Positions 42,584-50,821 of a stretch of 64,000 nt of DNA are shown one piece after another. The notes under the pieces are model-generated. The model was not told the DNA's origin. It worked only from the letters and a program-made list of their open reading frames with translations, and did not search any database. The stretch covers positions 1 through 64,000 of the forward strand of contig NZ_KK069999.1 of the NCBI RefSeq assembly GCF_000576425.1, in the 5' to 3' direction. The stretch's first letter is position 1. Every line of letters begins with the position of its first letter. Position numbers and translations under genes: made by a program. Origin of the DNA: Brachybacterium phenoliresistens (GTDB lineage: Bacteria > Actinomycetota > Actinomycetes > Actinomycetales > Dermabacteraceae).

Positions 42584-43087
42584 GTGCACAGCAAGACCGC
42601 TCTGGCAGGAACCGCCCTGGCCCTGATCCTCCTCGCCGCCTGCAGCGGCCCGCAGCAGGACCCCGTCCCGACCGCCGCCGAGGCCCCTCCCGCGGTCTCG
42701 GACGCCGGGGGCGCATCGGACGCCGGCGGTGCATCTGCATCGGACAGCGGCGGCGCGACCCCCGAATCCGCCGCGCACCGCTACGCGGTCACCCCGCCCG
42801 CACAGCCCGTCGAGCTCACGGACGACTGCACGGGAGAGGGCATGCATCGCACGGCTCTGGGCGAGAGCGCGGACCCGGCCCTGCCCGAGCGCTCGGGGGC
42901 GGGCCTGGACGTCGTCCTGTCGGGCGTGGATGCGCAGGGGCGGGCCGAGCTGACCGCCGCCGTCGACGGCGGGGACCCTGCGCCGATCGAGCCCGCCGCG
43001 GTCGGCGACACGATCATGATCGAGGACTGGACGATCTCGGTCACCAGCATCTGCGCGGACGAGGTCGAGTTCGACCTGGTGAACTGA
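42584..43087 (+). CDS. Small lipoprotein of unknown function
   Basis: A 167-residue protein. The signal peptide ends in the lipobox LLAAC with Cys20 lipidated, followed by a low-complexity Ala/Ser/Gly/Asp linker with repeated SDAGGA units (about residues 40–60). A C-terminal domain of about 100 residues contains two cysteines (DDCTGEG and TSICADEVEF), possibly a disulfide. It faces the outside of the membrane. No family recognised. Start GTG fixed by the −10 box. Confidence 0.78.
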   Translation: MHSKTALAGTALALILLAACSGPQQDPVPTAAEAPPAVSDAGGASDAGGASASDSGGATPESAAHRYAVTPPAQPVELTDDCTGEGMHRTALGESADPALPERSGAGLDVVLSGVDAQGRAELTAAVDGGDPAPIEPAAVGDTIMIEDWTISVTSICADEVEFDLVN

Positions 43088-43109
43088 CAGCGGGATCCGC
43101 CGGCCCGGC

Positions 43110-43136
43110 TGTCACAGGCGGGCGGGCTGTCTCGTC
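43110..43136 (+). promoter_or_regulatory. ECF41-type promoter
   Basis: TGTCACA (43110–43116), exactly 16 nt, then CGTC (43133–43136): this is the reported ECF41 consensus. It lies 49 nt upstream of the AhpD-like gene, which is followed by the ECF41 sigma gene itself, so the pair should be autoregulated. Confidence 0.85.
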
Positions 43137-43185
43137 GGAGGGGGCGAGGGTCGCACCGGGCGGCCCCTTCGCAGGAAGGTCCCTC

Positions 43186-43620
43186 ATGTCCCGCATCGAC
43201 ATGGCCACCGTCGCCCCGGACGGGTTCCGCGCCGTCCTGGGCCTGGAGAAGCACTGCCGCCAGGCGCTCCCCCAGGAGCTGTACGAGATCGTGAAGCTGC
43301 GCGCCTCGATCGTCAACGGCTGCTCGTACTGCACCGACATGCACTCCCGCGACGCCATCGCCGCCGGCATCCCGGTGGCGAAGCTGTTCGGCGTCGCCGC
43401 CTGGCACGAGTCCCCGCACTTCGACGCGGCGCAGCGGGCGGCGCTGCGCCTGACCGATTCCGTGACCCGGCTCGGCGAGGACGGCGTCCCCGACGAGGTC
43501 TGGGACGAGGCGGCCGCGCACTACGATGCGTCCATGCTCGGCGAGCTGGTGCTCGCCATCGCCACCATCAACGTGTGGAACCGCTTCGCGATCTCCACCC
43601 GCAAGGAGCCGGAGGCCTGA
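43186..43620 (+). CDS. Carboxymuconolactone decarboxylase/AhpD-like protein
   Basis: A 144-residue all-helical protein. The redox-active pair is in SIVNGCSYCTDMHSRDA (CxxC with a downstream His, about residues 45–55), typical of AhpD-like alkylhydroperoxidases. Such proteins (CMD family) are the standard partner of ECF41 sigma factors, and here the sigma gene begins 4 nt later. It probably handles peroxides or another reactive substrate. Transcription should start from the ECF41 promoter upstream. Confidence 0.92.
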   Translation: MSRIDMATVAPDGFRAVLGLEKHCRQALPQELYEIVKLRASIVNGCSYCTDMHSRDAIAAGIPVAKLFGVAAWHESPHFDAAQRAALRLTDSVTRLGEDGVPDEVWDEAAAHYDASMLGELVLAIATINVWNRFAISTRKEPEA

Positions 43621-43624
43621 GACG

Positions 43625-44554
43625 GTGCACGATCCGGGAGCCGAGGACTGGCCGGAGATCTGGGCGCGGCAGCAGCGTGGGCTGCTGGCCCTCGCCTACC
43701 GGATCCTCGGCTCCTGGGCCGATGCCGAGGACGCCGTCGCGGAGGCCGCCGCCCGGGTCGCCTCCCTCTCCGCGCCGCAGCGCGCCGCGGTGCGCTCCTG
43801 GCCCGCCTACTTCACCCAGGTGGTGACCCGCCGGGCGATCGACGTGCTGCGCTCCGCCGCCCACCGCCGCGAGACCTACCCCGGGCCGTGGCTGCCGGAG
43901 CCGATCGCCGCGGAGGACCTGCCCGAGGACGCCGCCGCCCGCCGCGACATCGCCTCGATCGGGATGCTGCACCTCATGGAGCAGCTGCGCCCCGAGGACC
44001 GCGCCGCCTACGTGCTGCGCCACGCGCTGGACCTGCCGTATCCGCAGATCGCGGAGGTCCTCGGCACCAGTCCCGCGAACGCCCGGCAGATGGTCTCCCG
44101 CGCCGGCCGGCGGCTGGACGTGGGCCGGCCCCCGCGCACGGACCGCGCCCGGGTGGGCGCGGCCCTGACGGCGCTGGTCGACGCGGTCGCGCACGGCGAC
44201 GTCGAGCGGACGATCTCCCTGCTCAGCGATGACGTCACGCTGTGGGCCGATGGGGGCGGCGTCGTCCAGGCGGCCCGGAACCCGCTGTTCGGGCCCGAGC
44301 GCGTGGCGCGGTTCCTGGTGGGCATCGCGGAGGCGAGCCGGGCGGAGGGCCGGGAGATGACGGCGGAGCCGGCGGTGGTCAACGGCGAGGGCGCCGTGAT
44401 CGTGACCCTGCGCGGGCGCCGCAAGCTGCTGCACGTCGAGGTGGGCGACGGCGGGATCCGCGCGGTGCGGATGATCGCGAACCCGGAGAAGCTGGGGCGG
44501 ATCCTGCGCCCCGAGCACAGGGCACCGACAATCGACACGAACTATCCACAATAA
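43625..44554 (+). CDS. ECF41-family RNA polymerase sigma factor
   Basis: A 309-residue sigma factor. Region 2 (RQQRGLLALAYRILGSWADAEDAVAEA) and region 4 (DLPYPQIAEVLGTSPANARQMVSRAGRRL) are followed by a 120-residue SnoaL-like C-terminal domain (about 190–300: LVDAVAHGDVERTISLLSDDVTLWADGGG). This domain regulates ECF41 activity in place of an anti-sigma factor. A GTG start 4 nt after the CMD-gene stop couples the two. The matching promoter lies upstream of the pair. Confidence 0.93.
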   Translation: MHDPGAEDWPEIWARQQRGLLALAYRILGSWADAEDAVAEAAARVASLSAPQRAAVRSWPAYFTQVVTRRAIDVLRSAAHRRETYPGPWLPEPIAAEDLPEDAAARRDIASIGMLHLMEQLRPEDRAAYVLRHALDLPYPQIAEVLGTSPANARQMVSRAGRRLDVGRPPRTDRARVGAALTALVDAVAHGDVERTISLLSDDVTLWADGGGVVQAARNPLFGPERVARFLVGIAEASRAEGREMTAEPAVVNGEGAVIVTLRGRRKLLHVEVGDGGIRAVRMIANPEKLGRILRPEHRAPTIDTNYPQ

Positions 44555-44648
44555 TCACGACCAGGGCCCGCCGGTCCTCCCCACGACGCACATATCCACA
44601 TTTTCCGGCCGATGCCCGGAAAGCCTTCCCCCGGGCATGCCGGACGCG

Positions 44649-44654
44649 TAGAAT
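44649..44654 (+). promoter_or_regulatory. −10 box TAGAAT, leaderless promoter of the HNH gene
   Basis: TAGAAT is 7 nt before the ATG at 44662. The 107-nt gap from the sigma gene shows no other signal. Confidence 0.6.
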
Positions 44655-44661
44655 AGGGGGC

Positions 44662-46587
44662 ATGGGATACGCCGGAGCAGGACCGGGAAACGGGGACGGA
44701 GAAACCTTCTCCCCGTCATTTCCTGCCGCCGGCATCGACCCCGGGAATATCGCGGTGATCATCCAGGACGACGACCCGCCGTCCCCCGCGGACTACGACC
44801 GGATGGACGAGCAGCTCCTGCGCGAGAGCACCTGGACCCCGGACGGCTGGATCGCCCCGGGTGAGGAGGCCGCCCTCGAGGAGGCCGCTCTCGAGCAGGT
44901 CGCCCGCATCGACCGGGCCGTCACCGACCTGCTCCACCTCCCCCGCGGCCTGGCCCTCCTCGCCGACCTCGCCGAGGACCTCCGCGCCGCCCTCACCGCC
45001 CCCGGCACCACCACTGCCCCGCCCCCGCCTCCGGCCACGTGGCCGGCGCCGGTCGCGCCCGCCCTCGCCGATGCCGCACCGGACAGCCCGGAGGAGTCCC
45101 TGGCCCTGGTAGCCGCCCTCGCCCGGACCCGCACCCGCCTCCGCGCCCGCGAGGACGAGATCCTCGTCGAGACCGGCGGGCGGATCCGGGAGGACAACGC
45201 CGCCCTCGGCAAGCAGGGCCGCCATCTCGAGGACGGGATCATCCCCTCCATCGCCTTCGCCCAGCGCACCAGCACCCACAAGACCTCCCGCACCCTGGCC
45301 CGGGCCCGGCGGATCGCCGAATCCATGCCCCACCTCCGCCGCGCCCAGCAGACCGCGCGGCTGAGCGAGGAGGTCGTCTCCGCGATCGCCGGGGCGCTGC
45401 ACGCCGAGACCCCCGCCCGCTGCCGCGACATCGACGAGGCCCTCCACCCCCGCTACCAGGACCTCGACGGCCTGGGAACCCGCGCGATCACCGCCCTCGT
45501 CCGCGACCTCCTCCAGCAGCGCTCCCCCCGCGAGGAATCCGTGGCCCGCGCGAAGAACGCCGCCGCCCGCCGCCACGTCACCACTCGCGCGACCGCCGAC
45601 GGGATGGGCGTCCTCCACGCCCACCTGCCCGCCCTGGCCATCGCCCAGATCGAGGCGACGATCCAGGCCACCGCCGAGACCGCCCGCGCCCACGGCAGCC
45701 AGCTCGGCATCAGCGCCCTGCGCGCCGACGCCCTCCTCGAAGCCGTCAACCGCCTCCACGACCAGACCGTCTTCCAGGACACGGACCCCTCGCAGGGCGA
45801 GACCTTCCCCGAGACCGACACCCCGCTGCCCCTCGCCGAGCTCACGGACACCACCGGCCCGGCCGCCGGCCCGATCGACATCGACGCGATCCGCAACATC
45901 GACCGTGCCGTCACCGACGCGGGCGCGTTCGGCCTGCTCGGCACCGCCCGCGGCCCCGACCTCACCGCGCCCCCGACGCTGCAGCGCCCCGCCCGCCGAG
46001 CCCACGGCCCCGCCCTCCGCGTGAACGTCATCATCACCGACCGGGCCCTGCTGGGACGCGACGACGACACCGAACCCGCCCAGCTCTCCGGATACGGGAC
46101 CGTGCCCGCCCACGCCATCCGCGCCCACCTGTGCGGCCAGCCCTACGACACCGGCCCCGAGAACAGCCGCATGACCACCCGGCAGCGCGAGACCGCCGCC
46201 GCGCATGCCGTCGCCTGCGCCGAACTGCGCCGTATCTGGGAACACCCCGCCAGCACCGAGATCATGGCCATCGAGAAGACGTCCCGCGCATTCCGCGCCA
46301 CCCTCCGCGACCTGATCATCACCCGCGACCACATCAGCCGCGAACCCTATTCCAACGCCACCACCCGCGAGATCGACCATATCGACCGCCACAGCGACGG
46401 CGGAAGAACAGCCCTCGACAACGGACAAGGCCTCGACACCCGCGCCAACCACGCCAAAGAAGAAGGCCGCTGGACCACCATCCGCCACGGCGACCCCACC
46501 ACCCCCACCGGCACCACCGTGGAATGGACCAACCCCTACCAGGTCCGGGCCCCCTCGCCCACCCCGCCGACCCACCGCAGGCCCTGA
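44662..46587 (+). CDS. DUF222/13E12-type HNH protein lacking zinc-knuckle cysteines
   Basis: A 641-residue protein. A low-complexity acidic N-terminus is followed by a long helical DUF222 domain (about 130–420) and an HNH region at the C-terminus (REIDHIDRHSDGG … NGQGLDTRANHAKEEGRW). Related 13E12-repeat proteins carry four Cys as two pairs (CRTPYC and CEACN) that bind zinc; here these positions read SREPYS and DTRAN. The Asp-His and both Asn residues of HNH remain. The family is abundant in actinobacteria and partly mobile, with no settled function. Confidence 0.85.
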   Translation: MGYAGAGPGNGDGETFSPSFPAAGIDPGNIAVIIQDDDPPSPADYDRMDEQLLRESTWTPDGWIAPGEEAALEEAALEQVARIDRAVTDLLHLPRGLALLADLAEDLRAALTAPGTTTAPPPPPATWPAPVAPALADAAPDSPEESLALVAALARTRTRLRAREDEILVETGGRIREDNAALGKQGRHLEDGIIPSIAFAQRTSTHKTSRTLARARRIAESMPHLRRAQQTARLSEEVVSAIAGALHAETPARCRDIDEALHPRYQDLDGLGTRAITALVRDLLQQRSPREESVARAKNAAARRHVTTRATADGMGVLHAHLPALAIAQIEATIQATAETARAHGSQLGISALRADALLEAVNRLHDQTVFQDTDPSQGETFPETDTPLPLAELTDTTGPAAGPIDIDAIRNIDRAVTDAGAFGLLGTARGPDLTAPPTLQRPARRAHGPALRVNVIITDRALLGRDDDTEPAQLSGYGTVPAHAIRAHLCGQPYDTGPENSRMTTRQRETAAAHAVACAELRRIWEHPASTEIMAIEKTSRAFRATLRDLIITRDHISREPYSNATTREIDHIDRHSDGGRTALDNGQGLDTRANHAKEEGRWTTIRHGDPTTPTGTTVEWTNPYQVRAPSPTPPTHRRP

Positions 46588-46594
46588 CGGCCGT

Positions 46595-47386
46595 TCAGCG
46601 CGCGGTCGCGTCCGTCCCCTCGACGCTCAGCCCCAGCTCCGCATGACGGCCCCGGTAGATCGCGGTGCGCAGCTCGATGGCATAGGCATCGGCCGCGGCC
46701 ATCCCCAGCTCCCGGGCCACCGCGATCTCCGCCTCGACGTCGTACGGCACCCGCACGAAGGACAGGGAGAACGGCGCAGGGTCCGCCCCGCCCAGCTCGC
46801 CCTCGAGGATCGCGTAGGCGGCGGTCGGCTCGTCCAGCGGATTGCCGACGCTCCCGGCGTTGAACAGCGTGAGCCCGTCCTCGACCTCGACATACGTGTC
46901 GTGGATGTCGCCGTAGCCGACCACGCTCGGCACCGGGCCGTCCCCCGTGAACGGCGTCGCCCGGAACATCTCCCGGAACTGCTCGGGGCTGTGGTGGTAG
47001 TGCACGCGGGTGAACTCGTCCGTCGAGGAGGCATGGAACAGACGCACCCGTCGCCCGCTGATCAGCAGGTCGTGGTGCCCGGGCAGCGCCCCCAGCCAGG
47101 CACGGTCCTGCGCGGTGAGCTCGTCGTGCCACCAGCGGACATCCTCCGGCAGCTGATCCCGGGGCCCGTCGAGGAAGGCATCCCAGTTGCCGCGCACCGT
47201 CACCTGGCAGCGCTGCCGCGTCAGGGCCACGGCCTCGGAGCCGCGCGGCCCCTTGCCCGCCACGTCGCCGAGGTTCAGCACCGTGGAGATGCCCCGGCGC
47301 GCGATGTCCTCCAGCACCGCGCGATAGGCGGTGAGGTTGCCGTGGACATCGGACAGGACGGCGACAGAATCCAGCTGCGGGCTCAT
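46595..47386 (-). CDS. Calcineurin-like metallophosphoesterase
   Basis: A 263-residue YfcE/MJ0936-type phosphodiesterase. Metal-binding motifs are SDVHGNL, LGDVAGKGP, VRGNWDAFL (GNxD), FHAS and YGDIHDTY, ending with FNAGSVGNP. It hydrolyses phosphodiesters with two metal ions; the physiological substrate is unknown. Start ATG at 47386, 7 nt after a TAGAGT −10 box; a second upstream ATG at 47395 would lie inside the promoter. It converges on the HNH gene with a 7-nt gap. Confidence 0.9.
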   Translation of the reverse strand: MSPQLDSVAVLSDVHGNLTAYRAVLEDIARRGISTVLNLGDVAGKGPRGSEAVALTRQRCQVTVRGNWDAFLDGPRDQLPEDVRWWHDELTAQDRAWLGALPGHHDLLISGRRVRLFHASSTDEFTRVHYHHSPEQFREMFRATPFTGDGPVPSVVGYGDIHDTYVEVEDGLTLFNAGSVGNPLDEPTAAYAILEGELGGADPAPFSLSFVRVPYDVEAEIAVARELGMAAADAYAIELRTAIYRGRHAELGLSVEGTDATAR

Positions 47387-47393
47387 GACCGGC

Positions 47394-47403
47394 ACTCTAC
47401 GGT
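47394..47403. promoter_or_regulatory. Overlapping divergent leaderless promoters (phosphoesterase / VOC protein)
   Basis: ACTCTACGGT holds two −10 boxes: TAGAGT on the minus strand (47394–47399) and TACGGT on the plus strand (47398–47403), sharing 2 bp. They drive start codons 7 nt and 6 nt away, so the whole intergenic region is only 23 bp. Confidence 0.7.
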
Positions 47404-47409
47404 GGGTCC

Positions 47410-47808
47410 ATGACGAGCTTCGTGTCCCACACGACCATCGACTGCCGCAGCGCCTACGAGCTCTCCGAGTTCTGGCGGGGCGTGCTCGGCTACGAAGACA
47501 TCCCCGAGGACCCGAACCTCCCCGGGCACGAGGAGTGCATGATCCGCGACCCGCAGACGCACCACCAGCTGCTCTTCATCGAGGTGCCCGAGCCCAAGAC
47601 CATCAAGAACCGCCTCCACCTGGACCTGCGCCCCCGCACGGGCACCCGGGATCAGGAGCTGGCCCGGCTGCTCGAGCTCGGCGCCACCGAGGTCGCGGAC
47701 CTGCGCGGGAAGCACGGGCCCGGCACCGGCTGGGTCGTGCTGGCCGATCCCGAGGGCAACGAGTTCTGCATCCTCCGCTCGGAGGCCGAGGCGGCCGGGC
47801 AGGCCTGA
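47410..47808 (+). CDS. VOC-family (glyoxalase/bleomycin-resistance fold) protein
   Basis: A 132-residue protein with two beta-alpha-beta-beta-beta modules: the first with HTTIDCRSAYELSEFWRGVLGYE, the second with RLHLDLRPRTG and ending DPEGNEFCILRSE, where a metal-binding His and Glu are usual. Family members are lyases, dioxygenases or antibiotic-binding proteins. Nothing here narrows that. ATG 6 nt after a TACGGT −10 box. Monocistronic; the gap to the next gene is 23 nt and contains the next −10 box. Confidence 0.85.
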   Translation: MTSFVSHTTIDCRSAYELSEFWRGVLGYEDIPEDPNLPGHEECMIRDPQTHHQLLFIEVPEPKTIKNRLHLDLRPRTGTRDQELARLLELGATEVADLRGKHGPGTGWVVLADPEGNEFCILRSEAEAAGQA

Positions 47809-47819
47809 GCACCGCGGGA

Positions 47820-47825
47820 TACCGT
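47820..47825 (+). promoter_or_regulatory. −10 box TACCGT, leaderless promoter of the GNAT-HrpB operon
   Basis: TACCGT is 6 nt before the ATG at 47832. Confidence 0.6.
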
Positions 47826-47831
47826 GGTCCG

Positions 47832-48350
47832 ATGCTCCGCGCACGCCGACTCGATGCCCGATCCCCGCATGACGAGGACGCGCTCCAGCAGCTGCTCGAC
47901 TCCTCCCCCGGGTACAGCATCCGCGTGACCGGCGCCGCGCCGACCCCTCGGGCCGCCCACGAGATCCTCACGGCGCGACCGCCCGAGCTCGAGGCCGGCC
48001 GCAAGGTCGGGATCGGCCTGGAGGACGGGGCCGACGGCACGCTCCTCGCCGTCGCGGACGTCCTGCACGGCTGGCCGCGCCCGGACGTCGCGCACATCGG
48101 CCTGCTCATCGTCCGCGACGAGGCACGGGGCCGCGGCATCGGCCGGCGCATGCACGAGGAGATCCTCGAGCTGGCCCGGAGCTGGGGCGACGTGCGCACC
48201 CTGCGGATCGGCATCGTCGCCGCGAACGCTGCCGCGGCCGGACCCTTCTGGGAGCGCCTCGGATACGCGCCCACCGGGGAGACCGCCGCCTACGCCTCGG
48301 GCCCGGTCGTGAGCACCACCGCGATCCACCAGCGGCCCCTGGACCGATGA
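47832..48350 (+). CDS. GNAT-family N-acetyltransferase
   Basis: A 172-residue GNAT. The acetyl-CoA pyrophosphate loop is RDEARGRGIGRRMHEEIL (about residue 105), preceded by the beta strand HIGLLIV and followed by NAAAAGPFWERLGYAPTGE. It transfers an acetyl group to an amine of unknown identity. The stop overlaps the start of the helicase gene (ATGA), so the two are co-translated. Confidence 0.88.
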   Translation: MLRARRLDARSPHDEDALQQLLDSSPGYSIRVTGAAPTPRAAHEILTARPPELEAGRKVGIGLEDGADGTLLAVADVLHGWPRPDVAHIGLLIVRDEARGRGIGRRMHEEILELARSWGDVRTLRIGIVAANAAAAGPFWERLGYAPTGETAAYASGPVVSTTAIHQRPLDR

Positions 48351-50812
48351 GCGCCCATCGCTTCGACCTCGCCCGGATCGGCGAGGGGCTGCCCGTCGCC
48401 GGGGCCGTGCCGGAGCTGACCGACGCCGCAGCGGAGGGGGCCGTCGTCGTCCTCGCCCCGCCCGGCACCGGCAAGACCACCGTGGTGCCGCCGCTGGTCG
48501 CGAACCTCGTGGCCGGTCGCACCCTGGTCACCCAGCCCCGCCGCGTCGCCGTGCGCGCGGCGGCGCGCCGCGTCGCCTCCCTGGACGGCAGCGAGCTGGG
48601 CGGTCCCGTCGGGTTCACCGTCCGCGGGCAGCGCGCGGTGGGCCGGGAGACCCGCCTGGAGATGCTCACCCCGGGAGTGCTGCTGCGGCGGCTGCTGGCC
48701 GATGCCACGCTCGACGGCGTCGACGCGGTGGTCCTCGACGAGATCCACGAGCGCTCCCTGGACTCCGACCTGCTGCTGGGCATGCTCGCCGAGGTCCGCC
48801 AGCTGCGCGAGGACCTGCTGGTCGTGGCGATGTCCGCGACGCTCGACGCGGACGCCGTGGCCGGCCTGCTGCAGGCCCGCACGGTCGCCGTCCCCTCCGT
48901 GCTGCATCCGCTGGAGGTGGAGCATCGCCCCGGTCCGGCCCGGCTGGACGCCCGCGGGGTGACCCGCGGCTTCCTCGACCACCTGGCCGATGTCACCGCC
49001 GAGGCCCATGCGCGCCACGGGGCCGATGCCCTGGTGTTCGTCCCCGGCGCCCGCGAGGTCGACGAGCTGGTCCGCCGGCTGCGCGCACGGACCCCCGGCA
49101 CGGAGGTCCTCCCCCTGCACGGGCGCCTGCCCGCGGCCCAGCAGGACCGGGCCACCGCGGGCCGCGGCCCCGGCGACGGGCCCCGCATCGTCGTGACCAC
49201 CGCCCTGGCCGAGAGCTCCCTGACGGTCCCCGGCGTGCGCCTGGTCGTCGACGCGGGCCTGTCCCGGGAGGTGCGCCGCGACCGCGGCCGGGACATGGCG
49301 GGCCTGGTGACGGTGAGCGCCTCCCGGGAGAGCATCGTCCAGCGGGCCGGCCGCGCCGCCCGCCAGGGCCCCGGCACGGCGGTGCGCGCCTTCTCCCCGA
49401 CGGACGAGGCGCGCATGCCCGCCCGCTCCCTGCCGGAGATCGCCACCGCCGACCTCACCGATGCCGCGCTGCTGCTGTCCGCCTGGGGCACCCCGGGCGG
49501 CCGGGGCCTCGCCCTCTGGGACGCTCCGCCGCCGGAGGCGATCGCGCAGGCCATGACCGCCCTCCGAGAGATGGCGCTGACCGGCGACGATGACCGGCCG
49601 ACGGCCCTGGGCCGGCGCGTGGCGACGATGCCGGTGGGCGTGCGGGAGGCGCGGGCCCTGCTCGAGGGCGCCCGCGAGCTCGGCGATCCGCGCGCGGCCG
49701 CGGAGGTCGTCGCCGCCGTGAGCGACGACCATCGGGCCGAGGGCGCGGACCTGGAGGGGCTCCTGCGCGACCTGCGCTCCGGCCGCGCCCCCGGCACGCA
49801 GCGGTGGCGGCGCGAGACGGACCGCCTGACCCGCATCGCCGGGGAGCGCAGCACCGCCGATGCCGCCGGCGGCGGCGCCGGGACCGTGCTCGCCCTGGCC
49901 CGCCCCGAGCGCCTCGCGCGCCGCGTCGCCGAGGGATCGCGCAGCTACCTGCTGGCCTCCGGAACCCGCGCCGCCCTGCCCGAGGGCAGCACGCTGATCG
50001 GCCGCCCCTGGATCGCCGTGTGGGAGGTGCAGCGGGCCGAGGGCCGCGCGGCCGACGGCACCGGCGCGGTGATCCGCCTGGCCGCGCCGGTCACCGCGGA
50101 GGAGGCCGAGCACCTCGCCGGCGGGCTCCTGCAGCGGCGCCGGAGCGTCCGCATCGACGCGCAGGGGCGGGTGGTCGCGCGGGAGGAGAGCAGCCTCGGC
50201 GCCATCGTGCTCGCCTCCACGCCGGTGCCGGCGACGGCCGCCGATCGGGCCCCGGCGATCGCCGCGAAGCTCCGCGAGGACGGACTGGACGTGCTGACCT
50301 GGTCCGATGCCGCCCGCTCGCTGCGGGCGCGGCTCGCGCTGCTGCACCGCGAGCTCGGCGACCCGTGGCCCGCCGTCGACGAGGCGACGCTGCTCGCGCG
50401 CCTGGACGACTGGCTGGGCCCGGACCTCGCCGCCCGCCCCCGCCTCGAGGCGGTCGACGTCACCACGGCCCTGCGGCGCCTGCTGCCCTGGGCGGAGGCG
50501 GCCCGCCTGGACGCCCTGGTCCCCGAGCGCCTCGCCCTGCCCGGAGGGCGCTCGGCCCGCATCGACTACGCCGACGGACGCCCCGTCGTCGCCGTGAAGC
50601 TGCAGGACCTGATGGGAGCACAGGTCGCCCCGCGGGTGGTCGACGGTCGCGTGCCGGTGCTGTTCCACCTGCTCTCCCCCGCCCGGCGCCCCCTGGCGGT
50701 GACCGACGACCTCGCCTCCTTCTGGGCCGGCCCGTACCAGCAGGTCCGCAAGGAGATGCGGGGGCGCTACCCCAAGCACGCCTGGCCCGAGGACCCGCAC
50801 GCGCCCCGATAG
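48347..50812 (+). CDS. hrpB: ATP-dependent RNA helicase HrpB
   Basis: An 821-residue DEAH-type helicase. It has Walker A APPGTGKTT (about residue 37), the DEIH box in VLDEIHERSLDSD, SAT motif III, QRAGRAARQGPG motif VI and the HrpB-specific C-terminal domain ending in FWAGPYQQVRKEMRGRYPKHAWPEDP. HrpB proteins are thought to act on RNA, but their cell role is unclear. Full length for the family. It overlaps the acetyltransferase gene by 4 nt. Confidence 0.95.
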   Translation: MSAHRFDLARIGEGLPVAGAVPELTDAAAEGAVVVLAPPGTGKTTVVPPLVANLVAGRTLVTQPRRVAVRAAARRVASLDGSELGGPVGFTVRGQRAVGRETRLEMLTPGVLLRRLLADATLDGVDAVVLDEIHERSLDSDLLLGMLAEVRQLREDLLVVAMSATLDADAVAGLLQARTVAVPSVLHPLEVEHRPGPARLDARGVTRGFLDHLADVTAEAHARHGADALVFVPGAREVDELVRRLRARTPGTEVLPLHGRLPAAQQDRATAGRGPGDGPRIVVTTALAESSLTVPGVRLVVDAGLSREVRRDRGRDMAGLVTVSASRESIVQRAGRAARQGPGTAVRAFSPTDEARMPARSLPEIATADLTDAALLLSAWGTPGGRGLALWDAPPPEAIAQAMTALREMALTGDDDRPTALGRRVATMPVGVREARALLEGARELGDPRAAAEVVAAVSDDHRAEGADLEGLLRDLRSGRAPGTQRWRRETDRLTRIAGERSTADAAGGGAGTVLALARPERLARRVAEGSRSYLLASGTRAALPEGSTLIGRPWIAVWEVQRAEGRAADGTGAVIRLAAPVTAEEAEHLAGGLLQRRRSVRIDAQGRVVAREESSLGAIVLASTPVPATAADRAPAIAAKLREDGLDVLTWSDAARSLRARLALLHRELGDPWPAVDEATLLARLDDWLGPDLAARPRLEAVDVTTALRRLLPWAEAARLDALVPERLALPGGRSARIDYADGRPVVAVKLQDLMGAQVAPRVVDGRVPVLFHLLSPARRPLAVTDDLASFWAGPYQQVRKEMRGRYPKHAWPEDPHAPR

Positions 50813-50815
50813 GAT
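50810..50815 (+). promoter_or_regulatory. −10 box TAGGAT, leaderless promoter of the membrane protein gene
   Basis: TAGGAT overlaps the stop codon of hrpB and is 6 nt before the GTG at 50822. Confidence 0.55.
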
Positions 50816-50821
50816 CCCGGG

